A stretch of 42,105 nucleotides of DNA from the IMG/VR virus record IMGVR_UViG_3300048025_000047, positions 1-42,105 of that record; one strand, written 5' to 3'. Source of the DNA: a virus. Below the pieces are notes generated by a model, which worked only from the letters and a program-made list of their open reading frames with translations, was not told where the DNA came from and did not search any database. Positions 6,363 to 15,146 of this stretch are shown piece by piece. Numbering within the stretch: position 1 is the first letter of the stretch; the number at the start of each line of letters is the position of its first letter. A program made the position numbers and the translations under genes.

Positions 6363-6385
6363 GAATACTGTCCACCCATTAGAGA
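6363..6385 (+). promoter_or_regulatory. Candidate T7-type phage promoter upstream of the RNA polymerase gene
   Basis: The 23-base site begins GAATACTGTCCACCC and ends ATTAGAGA. Laid without gaps on the T7 class III promoter it matches at AATAC (-16 to -12), CAC (-7 to -5) and GAGA (+3 to +6), 12 of 23 bases. The same 15-base core recurs at 8880 and 17857, always in a non-coding gap and on the + strand. Transcription would start about 30 bases before the polymerase gene, giving positive autoregulation. Confidence 0.75.
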
Positions 6386-6409
6386 ACTTTGGGTGAAAAG
6401 GAGAATTAA

Positions 6410-8878
6410 GTGAGTACAATTAGAGAACTACAAAGAGAAAGACAAATGATCTCAGAAGGCCGTGATCGTTATGTCAAAAGATCAGAGAAAATAACAACCA
6501 CCTCAATACAAAATAACCCTCAGAAACTTATATCAGAAGTTCAGACTATAGTAGCTAAAGATCTTAAGAAGACTATAGATGAATCAAAGAACAAAGGTGT
6601 AGGACAACCAACAAGTTGGCTTAAGTATTTAGTCGATGTAGATGTCGATATAGTTAGTTATGTCGGTTTGGTGTCGATGTTTGATGCAGTAGGTCGTAAT
6701 CAAACACTTACTAGAGCAGTCTCAACCATAGGTCAGAAGATTGAGATGGAAGTCTTTAACATAAAGTTAAAACAGTTTAACAAGAAGTTAGCTAATAGAA
6801 TTGAAACTAAAGTCACTCAAGATCACTCAAGTGAACGTCATAGGATAAAAGCTGCTAAGTCTATAGCTGCTAAAGCAGGTTTTGAGTATGAGAAGTGGGA
6901 TGACAAGAGAAGGGTTATTGTCGGTACACCTATTCTCAATTCGATACTCAGGGTCTCAGGTATCTTTGACGTATGGCAGACAACCATTAAAAACAAGACA
7001 CTGAAGAAGATAGGTTTATTACCTGAGGCATCGTTAAGACTATCCGAGTTAGACTTCGATGAGAGTTGGTCTAGTCCACTGTTTGCACCTATGACAGTAA
7101 AGCCTAAAGACTGGACTTCTTTCGATACCGGTTGCTACATTGACGAGGCTCTTTCTCAGCAGGTAAAACTAGTCAAAGGATATGTTGCTAATGCCCATAT
7201 AAAGGCCATAGAGCATGGGTTTGAGAAGGGTTCCATACAACCTAGCATAGATGCTTTAAATGCCGTTCAGAGGACTCCTATGAAGCTCAATGAAATTATA
7301 GTTGAGGCAGTGGAATGGTGTTGGGTAAATGATAAATCCATGGGTAAGTTTCCAACTAGGGCATACATTGAGAAACCTGACAAAGTTGACGACTTTGATA
7401 CCCTTACTGATGAACAGAAAAAGGGTATTAGGCTTAAGAATAAGAATATTGTCGTTAAAAACAGACAGATTGACGGTCAAAGGTCAGTCATGGTTCAAGA
7501 CCTTAAAGTTGCTAAAGAACTTATGGAGTACGACCAATTCTATTTACCTCATAACTTCTGCCACCGTGGACGTATCTATCCGATACCTCACTTCTCCCAC
7601 CACCGTGACGAACACATAAAGGCTATGTTTGAGTTTGCTAATGAAAAGAAGGTCGATGACAAGGCATTTTATTGGATAGCCATACAAGTGGCCAATACTG
7701 GTGACTTTGACAAGGTATCTAAGAAACCTATGTTAGATAGGATCAAGTGGGTTAATGATAATGCTGAGATGATAATCGAGGTAGCTCAGGACTATAAGTC
7801 AACTTTTGACTATTGGTCTCAAGCAGATAAACCATTTAGCTTTCTAGCTGCATGTCAGGCCTACTTCAAGTACTTAGTCGAGGGTGAAGGATCTACAAGT
7901 GGACTACCTATATCACTAGACGGTAGTAACAGTGGTATCCAACATTATTCAGCAGCTAGTAAACAGGAGAGAGATGGATCATTGGTTAACCTAGTGCCAA
8001 ACTCTATGCCTCAGGATGTTTATCAGGAGGTTGCCGATGCAGTATCAAAGGTGTTTACATCTAGTGATGACAAGATGGCTAGAGACTGGCTTAAGTTTGG
8101 TGTTAACCGTAAGCTAGTCAAACGTAACGTCATGACATTTGGTTACTCAAGTGAAGTCTTTGGATTTAAAGATCAAATCATTGAAGACACTATGAGACCT
8201 TTAGCTGACGATGTACTAGCAGGTAAATACGACCAACACCCATTCGGTGACGATCAGGGATTTACTGCAGCTAACTACTTGGCAAAGGCAAACTGGAAGG
8301 CAGTCAACCAAGTGATAACAGGTGCCTCTGAAGGCATGAAGTTCTTTAAGACTTTAGCTAGGTTACTAGCTCATGAGAATAAGCACATGAGGTGGACGAC
8401 ACCTGTTGGCTTTCCTGTTGTACAAAGTTACACGAAGTTTACCACCAAGGAGATCAAGGTTTACCTTTATGACAGAACCTTGTTTAAGAATGTCCGTAGT
8501 CAAATATCACTACGAGACAGACCACTTAGGACTGTTGATAAGGCTAAGTCAGCCTCGGCAGTATCACCTAACGTGATTCACTCAATGGATGCAGCTCACT
8601 TACTGTTGACTGTTTTAAATGGATTACAGAAGAATATACAAGATTATTTCCTGATCCATGACAGTTTTGCAACCACTGCTGCAGACACTCAAAAACTGTA
8701 TGAAATCATCAGAAGTTCCTTCATTGAGATTTATGATAACTTTTGCCTTTATCAGACGGTTTTAAATCACAACATAAAACAGTTTGAGGATGCCTCTAAG
8801 GTAGACCTGCCCTCAATTCCCAAGAAGGGCAAACTTGTTTTAAGCGACATAAAAGACAGTCGATATTGCTTTTGTTAG
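6410..8878 (+). CDS. T7-type single-subunit DNA-directed RNA polymerase
   Basis: An 822-residue enzyme (T7: 883) that should transcribe phage genes from its own promoters. Key elements are present: the FCHRGRIYP segment (T7 WRGRVY), motif A with metal ligand Asp504 in LDGSNSGIQHYSA, motif B with Lys571 and Tyr579 in KRNVMTFGYSS (the same 8-residue spacing as T7 Lys631/Tyr639), and motif C with Asp751 in IHDSF. The C-terminus is aromatic (YCFC) but is not the T7 FAFA. The start is GTG at 6410 after AAGGAG, which lowers initiation and may matter in a temperate phage. A candidate cognate promoter lies 25 bases upstream and another directly after the stop. Confidence 0.97.
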   Translation: MSTIRELQRERQMISEGRDRYVKRSEKITTTSIQNNPQKLISEVQTIVAKDLKKTIDESKNKGVGQPTSWLKYLVDVDVDIVSYVGLVSMFDAVGRNQTLTRAVSTIGQKIEMEVFNIKLKQFNKKLANRIETKVTQDHSSERHRIKAAKSIAAKAGFEYEKWDDKRRVIVGTPILNSILRVSGIFDVWQTTIKNKTLKKIGLLPEASLRLSELDFDESWSSPLFAPMTVKPKDWTSFDTGCYIDEALSQQVKLVKGYVANAHIKAIEHGFEKGSIQPSIDALNAVQRTPMKLNEIIVEAVEWCWVNDKSMGKFPTRAYIEKPDKVDDFDTLTDEQKKGIRLKNKNIVVKNRQIDGQRSVMVQDLKVAKELMEYDQFYLPHNFCHRGRIYPIPHFSHHRDEHIKAMFEFANEKKVDDKAFYWIAIQVANTGDFDKVSKKPMLDRIKWVNDNAEMIIEVAQDYKSTFDYWSQADKPFSFLAACQAYFKYLVEGEGSTSGLPISLDGSNSGIQHYSAASKQERDGSLVNLVPNSMPQDVYQEVADAVSKVFTSSDDKMARDWLKFGVNRKLVKRNVMTFGYSSEVFGFKDQIIEDTMRPLADDVLAGKYDQHPFGDDQGFTAANYLAKANWKAVNQVITGASEGMKFFKTLARLLAHENKHMRWTTPVGFPVVQSYTKFTTKEIKVYLYDRTLFKNVRSQISLRDRPLRTVDKAKSASAVSPNVIHSMDAAHLLLTVLNGLQKNIQDYFLIHDSFATTAADTQKLYEIIRSSFIEIYDNFCLYQTVLNHNIKQFEDASKVDLPSIPKKGKLVLSDIKDSRYCFC

Positions 8879-8879
8879 T

Positions 8880-8902
8880 GAATACTGTCCACCCATTGAG
8901 AA
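8880..8902 (+). promoter_or_regulatory. Candidate T7-type phage promoter for the replication genes
   Basis: The site carries the full GAATACTGTCCACCC core followed by ATTGAGAA. The GAGA element is shifted one base left relative to 6363. It occupies the gap between the RNA polymerase stop and the next gene at 8935, and would drive the replication operon. AATAC and CAC fall at the positions contacted by T7 polymerase's AT-rich recognition loop and specificity hairpin. Confidence 0.75.
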
Positions 8903-8934
8903 ACTACTAAACCAACTTTAAGAAAGGTTAACTC

Positions 8935-9120
8935 ATGCACCCACGAGAAAGGGTGCTTGGGATCGCTCATCTTTGCCATGAAAAAGGCCAAGAGATACCC
9001 AAGCACGTTTTAGAAGAGGCAGAGCAACTCGGTATAGATGTTTCTGAATATCAAATAACAACAACCCAAAACAAGGAGACTGCAAATGGCAGAAAAAAGA
9101 CAACTATTCGTGACACATAA
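8935..9120 (+). CDS. Hypothetical protein, first gene of the replication operon
   Basis: A 61-residue charged, helical protein (ERVLGIAHLCHEKGQEIPKHVLEEAEQLG) with no recognised family. The ATG follows GAAAGG. Its 3' end overlaps the ssDNA-binding protein gene by 35 bases, and the AAGGAG used by that gene lies inside it. Its place right after the phage promoter suggests early expression, but a function cannot be read from the sequence. Confidence 0.6.
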   Translation: MHPRERVLGIAHLCHEKGQEIPKHVLEEAEQLGIDVSEYQITTTQNKETANGRKKTTIRDT

Positions 9121-9640
9121 GGGAACTGCTCAGTACCCTTGGTTAAACAAAGCAGACACTCAGTTTGATGCTGAAGGTGTCTATAAGACAAACTTACTGG
9201 TTCCTCAGGATCAGGCTAAGGAACTTGTAGACCAACTAAATCAGATTGCCTTAGATGAATTTGGCAAGAAGGCTAGTGGTGCTAGGATGCCTTACAAGAT
9301 TGATGAGGAAACTGGGATGATGGCTATTATTGCCAAGTCTAAGTTTAAACCTAAGTACTTTGATTCAAAGGGTGACGTAGTCAACAACCCACCTAATATC
9401 TTTGGTGGTTCAATAATCAAAATAGGTGGTGTTATCAGTCCTTATACAGTGACTGGAAATAACGGCATTTCATTAAGATTAACTAAAGTTCAGATCATTC
9501 AACCTATTAGCCAAACAGGTTCAGGACTAGATGGTTTTGAGGCTGAGGATGATGGTTATGTAACTGAGGAGTTTGAAGATGAAAGTTCTAGTGAAAACGA
9601 AAAGGAAGATGAAACAGGTGCCTCCTCGTACAATTTCTAG
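9086..9640 (+). CDS. Single-stranded DNA-binding protein, T7 gp2.5-like
   Basis: A 184-residue protein expected to coat single-stranded DNA and coordinate polymerase and helicase. The N-terminal two thirds is an OB-type beta-rich fold, starting FVTHKGTAQYPWLNKADTQFD and including an FGGSIIKIGGVISPY strand pair. The last 35 residues are strongly acidic (EEFEDESSSENEKEDETG) and end in Phe, exactly the plan by which T7 gp2.5 and bacterial SSB bind partner proteins. AAGGAG precedes the ATG. The gene overlaps endonuclease I at its 3' end. T7 gp2.5 has 232 residues, so this is shorter. Confidence 0.85.
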   Translation: MAEKRQLFVTHKGTAQYPWLNKADTQFDAEGVYKTNLLVPQDQAKELVDQLNQIALDEFGKKASGARMPYKIDEETGMMAIIAKSKFKPKYFDSKGDVVNNPPNIFGGSIIKIGGVISPYTVTGNNGISLRLTKVQIIQPISQTGSGLDGFEAEDDGYVTEEFEDESSSENEKEDETGASSYNF

Positions 9641-10064
9641 AGGTGCTTTAGTCAGAGGTTACAGGTCAGGGTTAGAGGATAAGATTAGTGAACAGATTAC
9701 AAAGGCTGAGTTAAAAGTCTTTTATGAAACTGATAAGATCCAATACACCCACCCCCCTCGGCAAAGCACATACACTCCTGACTTCAAGCTACCAAAGATC
9801 GGTGGCTTTTTTTATGTCGAAACGAAGGGTCGTTTTGTTACTGCCGATAGACAGAAACATCTATTGATTAAACAACAACACCCTGAGATCGATATCAGGT
9901 TTGTATTCTCAAATCAAAACTCAAAGATCTACAAGGGATCTAAAACTACATATGCAGACTTTTGCAGAGCAAATGGATTTAAGTTTGCCCATCGCACCAT
10001 ACCTGAGGAGTGGCTTAAGGAAGGCTACCCACCTCAGATGGGGATGCATGGTGATTTAATATGA
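9579..10064 (+). CDS. Endonuclease I, Holliday-junction resolvase (T7 gp3-like)
   Basis: The enzyme cuts branched DNA and, in T7, degrades host DNA. ATG 9579 is preferred: AGGAG at 9567-9571 stands seven bases ahead; an in-frame TTG at 9573 and ATG at 9609 are alternatives. From 9579 (161 residues) the catalytic set is Glu33 in RSGLED, Asp68 in YTPDF, Glu81 and Lys83 in VETKG. Glu-to-Asp spacing of 35 and Glu-x-Lys equal those of T7 (Glu20, Asp55, Glu65, Lys67). The C-terminal half (HLLIKQQHPEIDIRFVF, KIYKGSKTTYADFC) also follows T7 closely. The 5' end overlaps the ssDNA-binding gene, and the stop overlaps the next ATG. Confidence 0.93.
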   Translation: MKVLVKTKRKMKQVPPRTISRGALVRGYRSGLEDKISEQITKAELKVFYETDKIQYTHPPRQSTYTPDFKLPKIGGFFYVETKGRFVTADRQKHLLIKQQHPEIDIRFVFSNQNSKIYKGSKTTYADFCRANGFKFAHRTIPEEWLKEGYPPQMGMHGDLI

Positions 10065-10279
10065 ACTGTTGGCACTGTGGAAGTGATTTAATTTGGGGAG
10101 GTGACCATGACGAGGAAACTGATGAAGGATCTGAGTTAATAGTCACTAACCTAAGTTGTCATAATTGTGATGCATTTGTTCTAATTTATAAGGGAGTGGA
10201 TGGCAATGACATCAAAAGAATTACGAAAGGAGCCATGTTTAGACTGTGGCTCAAGCGATGCTTTGGGAGTTTACGATGA
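10061..10279 (+). CDS. Small zinc-ribbon protein
   Basis: A 72-residue protein beginning MNCWHCGSDLIWGGDHDEE and continuing to LSCHNCDAFVLIYKG: two C-x2-C knuckles about 29 residues apart, the pattern of a zinc ribbon. It starts at an ATGA overlap with endonuclease I and overlaps the start of primase-helicase by 80 bases. Similar small ribbons are common beside phage replication genes, with unknown role. The two knuckles and the coupling make it credible. Confidence 0.7.
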   Translation: MNCWHCGSDLIWGGDHDEETDEGSELIVTNLSCHNCDAFVLIYKGVDGNDIKRITKGAMFRLWLKRCFGSLR

Positions 10280-11780
10280 CGGACACACCCACTGTTACTC
10301 GTGTAATAAAACCACCCAACCCTCACTCCAAAAAGTTGATCTCAAAACAATACAGCCAAAAAGTAATACCTTCAAAAAAGAATTACTTAAGGGTGAAGTT
10401 AAAAGCCTCAGACACAGAGGACTGAATGAGGAGACTTGTAGGAAGTTTGGCTACCTATGCCATAAGGACTTAGAGCTTGCCGTTTACAGAGACAAGAACG
10501 GTAAGGCCATAGCTCAGAAGGTTAGGGATAAGAATAAGAACTTTAGCATCATAGGTGATGCAAGTAGAATGACGTTATATGGCTCACATTTGTGGTCTAC
10601 CGGTAAGAAGTTAGTTATTGCTGAAGGTGAAATAGATGCAATGACAATCTCTCAGGTACAGGATCATAAGTGGGCAACGGTATCTTTACCGACAGGTGCA
10701 GCTTCTGCAGCCTCAAGCATCAAGAAGAACTGGGATTACATCAACGGTTTCGATGAGATAATCTTAATGTTCGACATGGATGATGCAGGTCAAAAAGCAG
10801 TTCACATCGCAGCAGAGCTGTTACCTGTTGGTAAAGTTAAGTTAGCTAACCTACCCTACAAAGATGCCAACGAGTGTCTTATGAAGGGTAAGGCAGGTGA
10901 AATCATCACGGCTATCTTTCAGGCTAGGTCATTCAGACCTGATGGCATCATAGGATCTCATGACTTAAAGTCTGAGATGCTCCGAGAAGATGAGCAGTCA
11001 CTTGTTAGCTACCCCTACCCTCGACTTAACGACATTACAAAGGGTCTCAGGACTTCTGAGCTTGTCACGGTCTGTGCAGGTAGTGGTATTGGTAAGTCAA
11101 CTTTAGTTCGTGAGATTGCCTATGCACTTCACCAAAGTGGTGAGAAGATAGGTATGATCATGCTTGAGGAAAGCAACCGTAGAACCATGCTTGGTTTAGT
11201 CGGTATTCATATGTCTAAGAACATTACTGTCGATAGGTCACTGGCTAACCAAGAAGAGGTTAACTTAGCTTACGACAGTATGGTTAAGGATAAGGCTGAG
11301 GTGTTTCTATATGATCACTTCGGTTCCTCAGACGTAGAGTTAATATGTCAAAGGATCCAGTACATGGCTAAGGCCTTGGACATTAAGTGGATCATCCTCG
11401 ACCACATATCAATTATGATCTCAGGTATGGACAACGGTGATGAACGTAAGATGATTGACCGTGCCATGACTAAGCTCAGGACGTTAGTTCAGGAGTTAGA
11501 CATAGGTCTTATACTTGTGTCTCACCTCAGACGGCCTGAGGGTGACAAAGGCCATGAGGATGGAGCCAAGGTTAGACTAGGTCAGTTACGAGGCTCACAT
11601 GCCATTGCTCAACTGAGTGACATATGCCTGAGCTTACAGGTTGACCCTGAAGACAGTGACGGTGATAGCCGTTTCATACATGTACTAAAAAACAGGTTTA
11701 CAGGTGAAGTAGGCCATGCAGGTGGTGTCTCCTACAACCGAGACACAGGAAGGCTTTTGCCTCAGTCAGAGATATTCTGA
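10200..11780 (+). CDS. Primase-helicase (T7 gp4-like)
   Basis: A 526-residue bifunctional replication protein (T7: 566). Order of domains: an N-terminal zinc-binding domain with Cys13, Cys16, Cys32 and Cys35 (PCLDCG and HCYSC); a TOPRIM primase core with VIAEGEIDAM (metal-binding Glu, about residue 140) and MFDMDDAG; then a RecA-like hexameric helicase with Walker A GSGIGKST (Gly294-Thr301), Walker B WIILDHISIM, and the LVSHLRRP and RGSHAIAQLSD segments. It primes and unwinds at the fork with the family-A polymerase encoded downstream. AGGGAG precedes the ATG. The C-terminus is not acidic as in T7. Confidence 0.95.
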   Translation: MAMTSKELRKEPCLDCGSSDALGVYDDGHTHCYSCNKTTQPSLQKVDLKTIQPKSNTFKKELLKGEVKSLRHRGLNEETCRKFGYLCHKDLELAVYRDKNGKAIAQKVRDKNKNFSIIGDASRMTLYGSHLWSTGKKLVIAEGEIDAMTISQVQDHKWATVSLPTGAASAASSIKKNWDYINGFDEIILMFDMDDAGQKAVHIAAELLPVGKVKLANLPYKDANECLMKGKAGEIITAIFQARSFRPDGIIGSHDLKSEMLREDEQSLVSYPYPRLNDITKGLRTSELVTVCAGSGIGKSTLVREIAYALHQSGEKIGMIMLEESNRRTMLGLVGIHMSKNITVDRSLANQEEVNLAYDSMVKDKAEVFLYDHFGSSDVELICQRIQYMAKALDIKWIILDHISIMISGMDNGDERKMIDRAMTKLRTLVQELDIGLILVSHLRRPEGDKGHEDGAKVRLGQLRGSHAIAQLSDICLSLQVDPEDSDGDSRFIHVLKNRFTGEVGHAGGVSYNRDTGRLLPQSEIF

Positions 11781-11825
11781 GTATCCTAAAAACCACCAGG
11801 AATTTTAATAAAAAAGGAGAGAAGT

Positions 11826-12095
11826 ATGCATCAAGTTGTGCAAAGAGAGAACTATGAGAATTGTTGTGAGTGTGGCAGTCCTCTTAAGAAGGTTAGACAC
11901 GCTAGAACTAGTCCTAAAATTTGTTACGACTGTAGAGGATCAAGGCAGTCTAGTGCCGTCCATGTCCGTAACATATTCAAAGATATCAGGAAGAATGCAG
12001 TAGTCGTTACAGATCCATTAGAGGATGTGTTTGTCGATGATCCAAGGGCATTAAAAGAACAGGAACCAAGTTTTAGAAGGAGTAGCCATCGATGA
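11826..12095 (+). CDS. Hypothetical zinc-finger protein
   Basis: An 89-residue protein with CCECGSPL near residue 15 and ICYDCRGS near residue 38, forming a C-x2-C / C-x2-C zinc site, followed by a basic then acidic tail. No named family is recognised; a nucleic-acid-binding role is reasonable. AAAGGAG precedes the ATG at 11826. The stop overlaps the MazG start as ATGA. Confidence 0.65.
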   Translation: MHQVVQRENYENCCECGSPLKKVRHARTSPKICYDCRGSRQSSAVHVRNIFKDIRKNAVVVTDPLEDVFVDDPRALKEQEPSFRRSSHR

Positions 12096-12448
12096 ACAAT
12101 CTATCATTAGATTACTATCAGCATGAGGCAAAGAAGTTTGCCATATACAAAGAGAACCTCAGTGACGACAACAACGTGATTTACCCTGTACTGGGATTGT
12201 TATCTGAAAGTGGTGAGGTTGCTGATAAGGTCAAGAAGATCATGAGAGACACTAAGCTGCCTCTCAGAAACTTACCCCTAGAAACTAAGACAGAGATATC
12301 AAAAGAACTTGGTGACTGCCTTTGGTACATATCAATGATTGCCGAGGAACTTGATTTTGACCTGTCAGAGATAGCTGAAGGTAACTTAGATAAACTCAGC
12401 TCTAGAAGAAACAGATCCAAGTTAACAGGATCAGGTGATAATAGATGA
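12092..12448 (+). CDS. MazG-like nucleotide pyrophosphohydrolase
   Basis: A 118-residue all-alpha NTP pyrophosphohydrolase. The metal-binding signature is visible as GLLSESGEVADKVKK (residues about 34-48; Glu-x-x-Glu) and KELGDCLWYISMIAEELD (Glu-x-x-Asp), with a connecting loop typical of MazG. Such enzymes hydrolyse (d)NTPs or alarmone-related nucleotides; phage copies are thought to tune nucleotide pools or the host stringent response. It is joined by ATGA overlaps to the gene before and to DNA polymerase after, so it is co-translated with the replication enzymes. Substrate cannot be told from the sequence. Confidence 0.88.
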   Translation: MNNLSLDYYQHEAKKFAIYKENLSDDNNVIYPVLGLLSESGEVADKVKKIMRDTKLPLRNLPLETKTEISKELGDCLWYISMIAEELDFDLSEIAEGNLDKLSSRRNRSKLTGSGDNR

Positions 12449-14196
12449 GGCTAGTCTTTGATATAGAGACTGATGGCCTTCTAGACACACTAACCAAAAT
12501 ACACTGCATAGTACTTAAAGACATCGACACTAATGAAGTCTTTAGCTTTCCACCTGCTGACGTAGAGCAGGGGTTGGACATGCTGTACAAAGCAGACACC
12601 ATCATTGGTCATAACATTATTAACTTTGACATCCCTGCCATCGAAAAGGTTTACCCTACATTCGAGACACAGGCAGAGGTGTTAGACACACTTGTCTTAA
12701 GTAGAGTTATTAAAGCTGACCAAACCAACACAGATTTCTCCTCCCTAGTTCTCCCTCGGAAGCTAAACGGATCTCACGGCCTCAAGGCTTGGGGTATCCG
12801 TTTAGGACTTCTGAAGGGAGACTTTGGTGAAACCACTGACTGGTCAAGATGGTCTGAAGAAATGCAGAGTTACTGTGAACAGGATGTAGAAGTCACCCAC
12901 TCACTTTGGAAGCACCTAGCTCCGGAGAAGTGGTCACAAGAGAGCATAACCTTTGAACATCAGATAGCTGAAGTTTGTAACCGAATAGGAGCTGAAGGAT
13001 GGACATTCAACGAAAGGAAGGCAGGTGATCTTTATTCTAAACTGGCTCAAAAGAGAGCTGATCTTGAAGTCGAACTTCAGACATTGTTTGAGCCTTGGGA
13101 GATTCATACTGAGTTTATCCCAAAGGTCAACAACAAGAAACTGGGGTATACGAAAGGCGAACCGTTTACGAAGGTAAAGGTTATCGACTTCAACCCTAAT
13201 AGCAGACGACATATACAGTTCTGCTTAGAGAAAAAGTATAAGTGGAAACCTAAGAAGTTTACTCCTTCAGGTGAAGCTCAGATTGACGAAAGTATTTTGG
13301 CTGCCCTCCCTTTCCCCGAAGCCAAAAAGTTGGCCTATATGTTCCTCCTCCAAAAACGTATAGGTCAACTAGCTGAGGGATCTCAGGCATGGCTCAAGCT
13401 ATGTCAGGATGGTGTCATTCGTCATAACATAATTTCAGCAGGTACTGTGACTTTGAGAGCAGCTCATAGATACCCTAACTTAGCTCAGGTTCCTAGTGCT
13501 CAGGCCGAGTTTGGTAAGGAGTGTCGTGAGTTATTTACAGTACCTGCTGATTACTCACTTGTAGGGTCAGACTTGTCAGGACTTGAGCTAAGGTGTTTAG
13601 CTCACTTCCTAGCTTATACTGACGGTGGTGACTATGCTCAGGAGATCCTGAACGGTGACATCCACACTACAAATCAAAAAGCAGCAGAGCTTGATACAAG
13701 AGACCAAGCTAAGAAGTTTATCTACACTTTATTATATGGTGGTGGTGACCTCAAAGTCGGTCAGGTTTTAGGTAAAGGAGCTAAAGAAGGCAAGGCAACT
13801 AAGGAAAAGTTCTTTAAAGCTATGCCGTCATTTACTCAGCTTAAGACACAGGTTCAAGCTGCAGCAGAACGTGGTTACTTAATAGGACTGACAGGTGAAC
13901 GAGTTAAGATCCGTTCAGCTCATGCAGCTCTTAACACGTTACTTCAAAACACTGGATCCACGATTAGTAAGAAGTGGGTCATCCTCATAGATCAAGAACT
14001 CAGGAAACGTGGCCTCGATGCCAAGATCATAGCTTGGGTTCACGATGAAGTTCAAATCAAATGCAAGAAAGGAATAGAAGACGATGTCGGTGATATCACT
14101 GGAAGAATGGCGAAAGAAACAGGAGAGTTCTTTAAGTTCAAGATCCCAATCGCCTCCGAATACACTATCGGAAACAACTGGTCGGAAACTCACTAA
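12445..14196 (+). CDS. DNA polymerase, family A (T7 gp5-like)
   Basis: A 583-residue replicative polymerase (T7: 704). The 3'-5' exonuclease domain opens with FDIETDG (Asp5, Glu7), has HNIINFDIPAIEK, and closes with YCEQDVEVTH. The polymerase domain contains LRAAHRYPNLAQVPS, motif A VGSDLSGLELR with Asp376, motif B (finger helix) AKKFIYTLLYGGG, and motif C VHDEVQ with Asp534. Tyr in the LLYGG segment occupies the T7 Tyr526 position, which in family A relates to dideoxynucleotide acceptance. No 5'-3' nuclease domain is fused; it is encoded separately at 14436. It starts at an ATGA overlap with MazG. Confidence 0.97.
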   Translation: MRLVFDIETDGLLDTLTKIHCIVLKDIDTNEVFSFPPADVEQGLDMLYKADTIIGHNIINFDIPAIEKVYPTFETQAEVLDTLVLSRVIKADQTNTDFSSLVLPRKLNGSHGLKAWGIRLGLLKGDFGETTDWSRWSEEMQSYCEQDVEVTHSLWKHLAPEKWSQESITFEHQIAEVCNRIGAEGWTFNERKAGDLYSKLAQKRADLEVELQTLFEPWEIHTEFIPKVNNKKLGYTKGEPFTKVKVIDFNPNSRRHIQFCLEKKYKWKPKKFTPSGEAQIDESILAALPFPEAKKLAYMFLLQKRIGQLAEGSQAWLKLCQDGVIRHNIISAGTVTLRAAHRYPNLAQVPSAQAEFGKECRELFTVPADYSLVGSDLSGLELRCLAHFLAYTDGGDYAQEILNGDIHTTNQKAAELDTRDQAKKFIYTLLYGGGDLKVGQVLGKGAKEGKATKEKFFKAMPSFTQLKTQVQAAAERGYLIGLTGERVKIRSAHAALNTLLQNTGSTISKKWVILIDQELRKRGLDAKIIAWVHDEVQIKCKKGIEDDVGDITGRMAKETGEFFKFKIPIASEYTIGNNWSETH

Positions 14197-14452
14197 GGCT
14201 GAGATTGAACTCGACAAGAAGACAGCAGAGGCTCTAAGTGGCCTCTGTTTTATTATATGGAATGCATGGACAAGGCCTTTCTCAACAAGAGGCACCATAG
14301 CAAGGAACTACCCTGAGCTAGTCGGCATATGTGCCAGTGAAGGGTTAATCACATTAAAATTAGACAACATAAGTTGGGGCAAACACTGGATGGCCACTGA
14401 CGATGGTGTCGATTATTATAAGGAGATAGAAGACTATGATGGCATTGGTTGA
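14084..14452 (+). CDS. Hypothetical protein overlapping the DNA polymerase 3' end
   Basis: A 122-residue protein of unknown function. It starts within the polymerase gene, overlapping it by 113 bases in another frame, after AAAGGAATAG. The N-terminus MSVISLEEWRKKQ is an opening often seen in small phage proteins. The C-terminal half (residues 45-122) includes GLCFIIWNAWTRPFSTRGTI and ISWGKHWMATDDGVDYYKE, which looks like a folded winged or mixed domain. Its 3' end overlaps the exonuclease start. The part beyond 14196 is not covered by another gene, which supports it. Confidence 0.65.
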   Translation: MSVISLEEWRKKQESSLSSRSQSPPNTLSETTGRKLTKAEIELDKKTAEALSGLCFIIWNAWTRPFSTRGTIARNYPELVGICASEGLITLKLDNISWGKHWMATDDGVDYYKEIEDYDGIG

Positions 14453-15146
14453 TGGAGACTTGTATCTCTACAGAACACTAGCAGCCACTGAAGACGAGAC
14501 CGACTGGGGTGACGATGTATGGTCGTTAACCAGTGATCTTGGAGCAGCTAAGAAGAACTTCGACAAGCTGATTAAACGATATGCCGAGGAGTGTGGTGTT
14601 GACTGGTTTGTACTTTGTTTCAGTGACAAGGAAAACTTCAGGAAGGCATTACACCCTGAGTATAAGTCAGCTCGTAAAAAGATAAGAAAGCCTGTCGGTT
14701 ACTCATACATGATCGACTGGTGTAGGGATAACTACAGGACAGTGACAATGCCTACGCTAGAGGCTGACGATGTCATGGGTATCAAGTCTAACTCCACTAC
14801 AATGATTATCAGTGACGACAAGGACATGAAGACGATACCGACTAAGATATACCGTCCTATGTCTAATGAGTTCCTAGATATCACTCAACAAGAGGCAGAC
14901 AAGAACTTCTTAACTCAGGCTTTAACAGGTGATTCAACTGACGGATATAAAGGCCTGTCAGGAGTTGGCATAAAGAAGGCCGAGGCCATACTAGGTTCTA
15001 GGCCACACTGGGGAGCTGTTGAGGATGCCTATGTCAAAGCAGGTTACACCAAGGAAGAGGCCTTAACACAGGCTAGGTTAGCTAGGATCTTAAGGTCGAG
15101 TGACTGGGATTACGATAAGGAGGAGGTCAAGTTATGGACTCCTTAA
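14436..15146 (+). CDS. 5'-3' exonuclease (T7 gp6-like, FEN family)
   Basis: A 236-residue nuclease that removes primers and processes DNA ends during replication and recombination. Metal-binding acids are visible: VDGDLYLYR at the N-terminus, TLEADDVMG near residue 109 and IISDDKDMKTI near residue 125. The helix-hairpin-helix motif follows as TGDSTDGYKGLSGVGIKKAEAIL (quoted in part: GLSGVGIKKAEAIL), which binds duplex DNA. AGGAG lies at 14421-14425; ATG 14439 is an alternative start one codon later. It supplies the activity missing from the truncated family-A polymerase. Confidence 0.92.
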   Translation: MMALVDGDLYLYRTLAATEDETDWGDDVWSLTSDLGAAKKNFDKLIKRYAEECGVDWFVLCFSDKENFRKALHPEYKSARKKIRKPVGYSYMIDWCRDNYRTVTMPTLEADDVMGIKSNSTTMIISDDKDMKTIPTKIYRPMSNEFLDITQQEADKNFLTQALTGDSTDGYKGLSGVGIKKAEAILGSRPHWGAVEDAYVKAGYTKEEALTQARLARILRSSDWDYDKEEVKLWTP

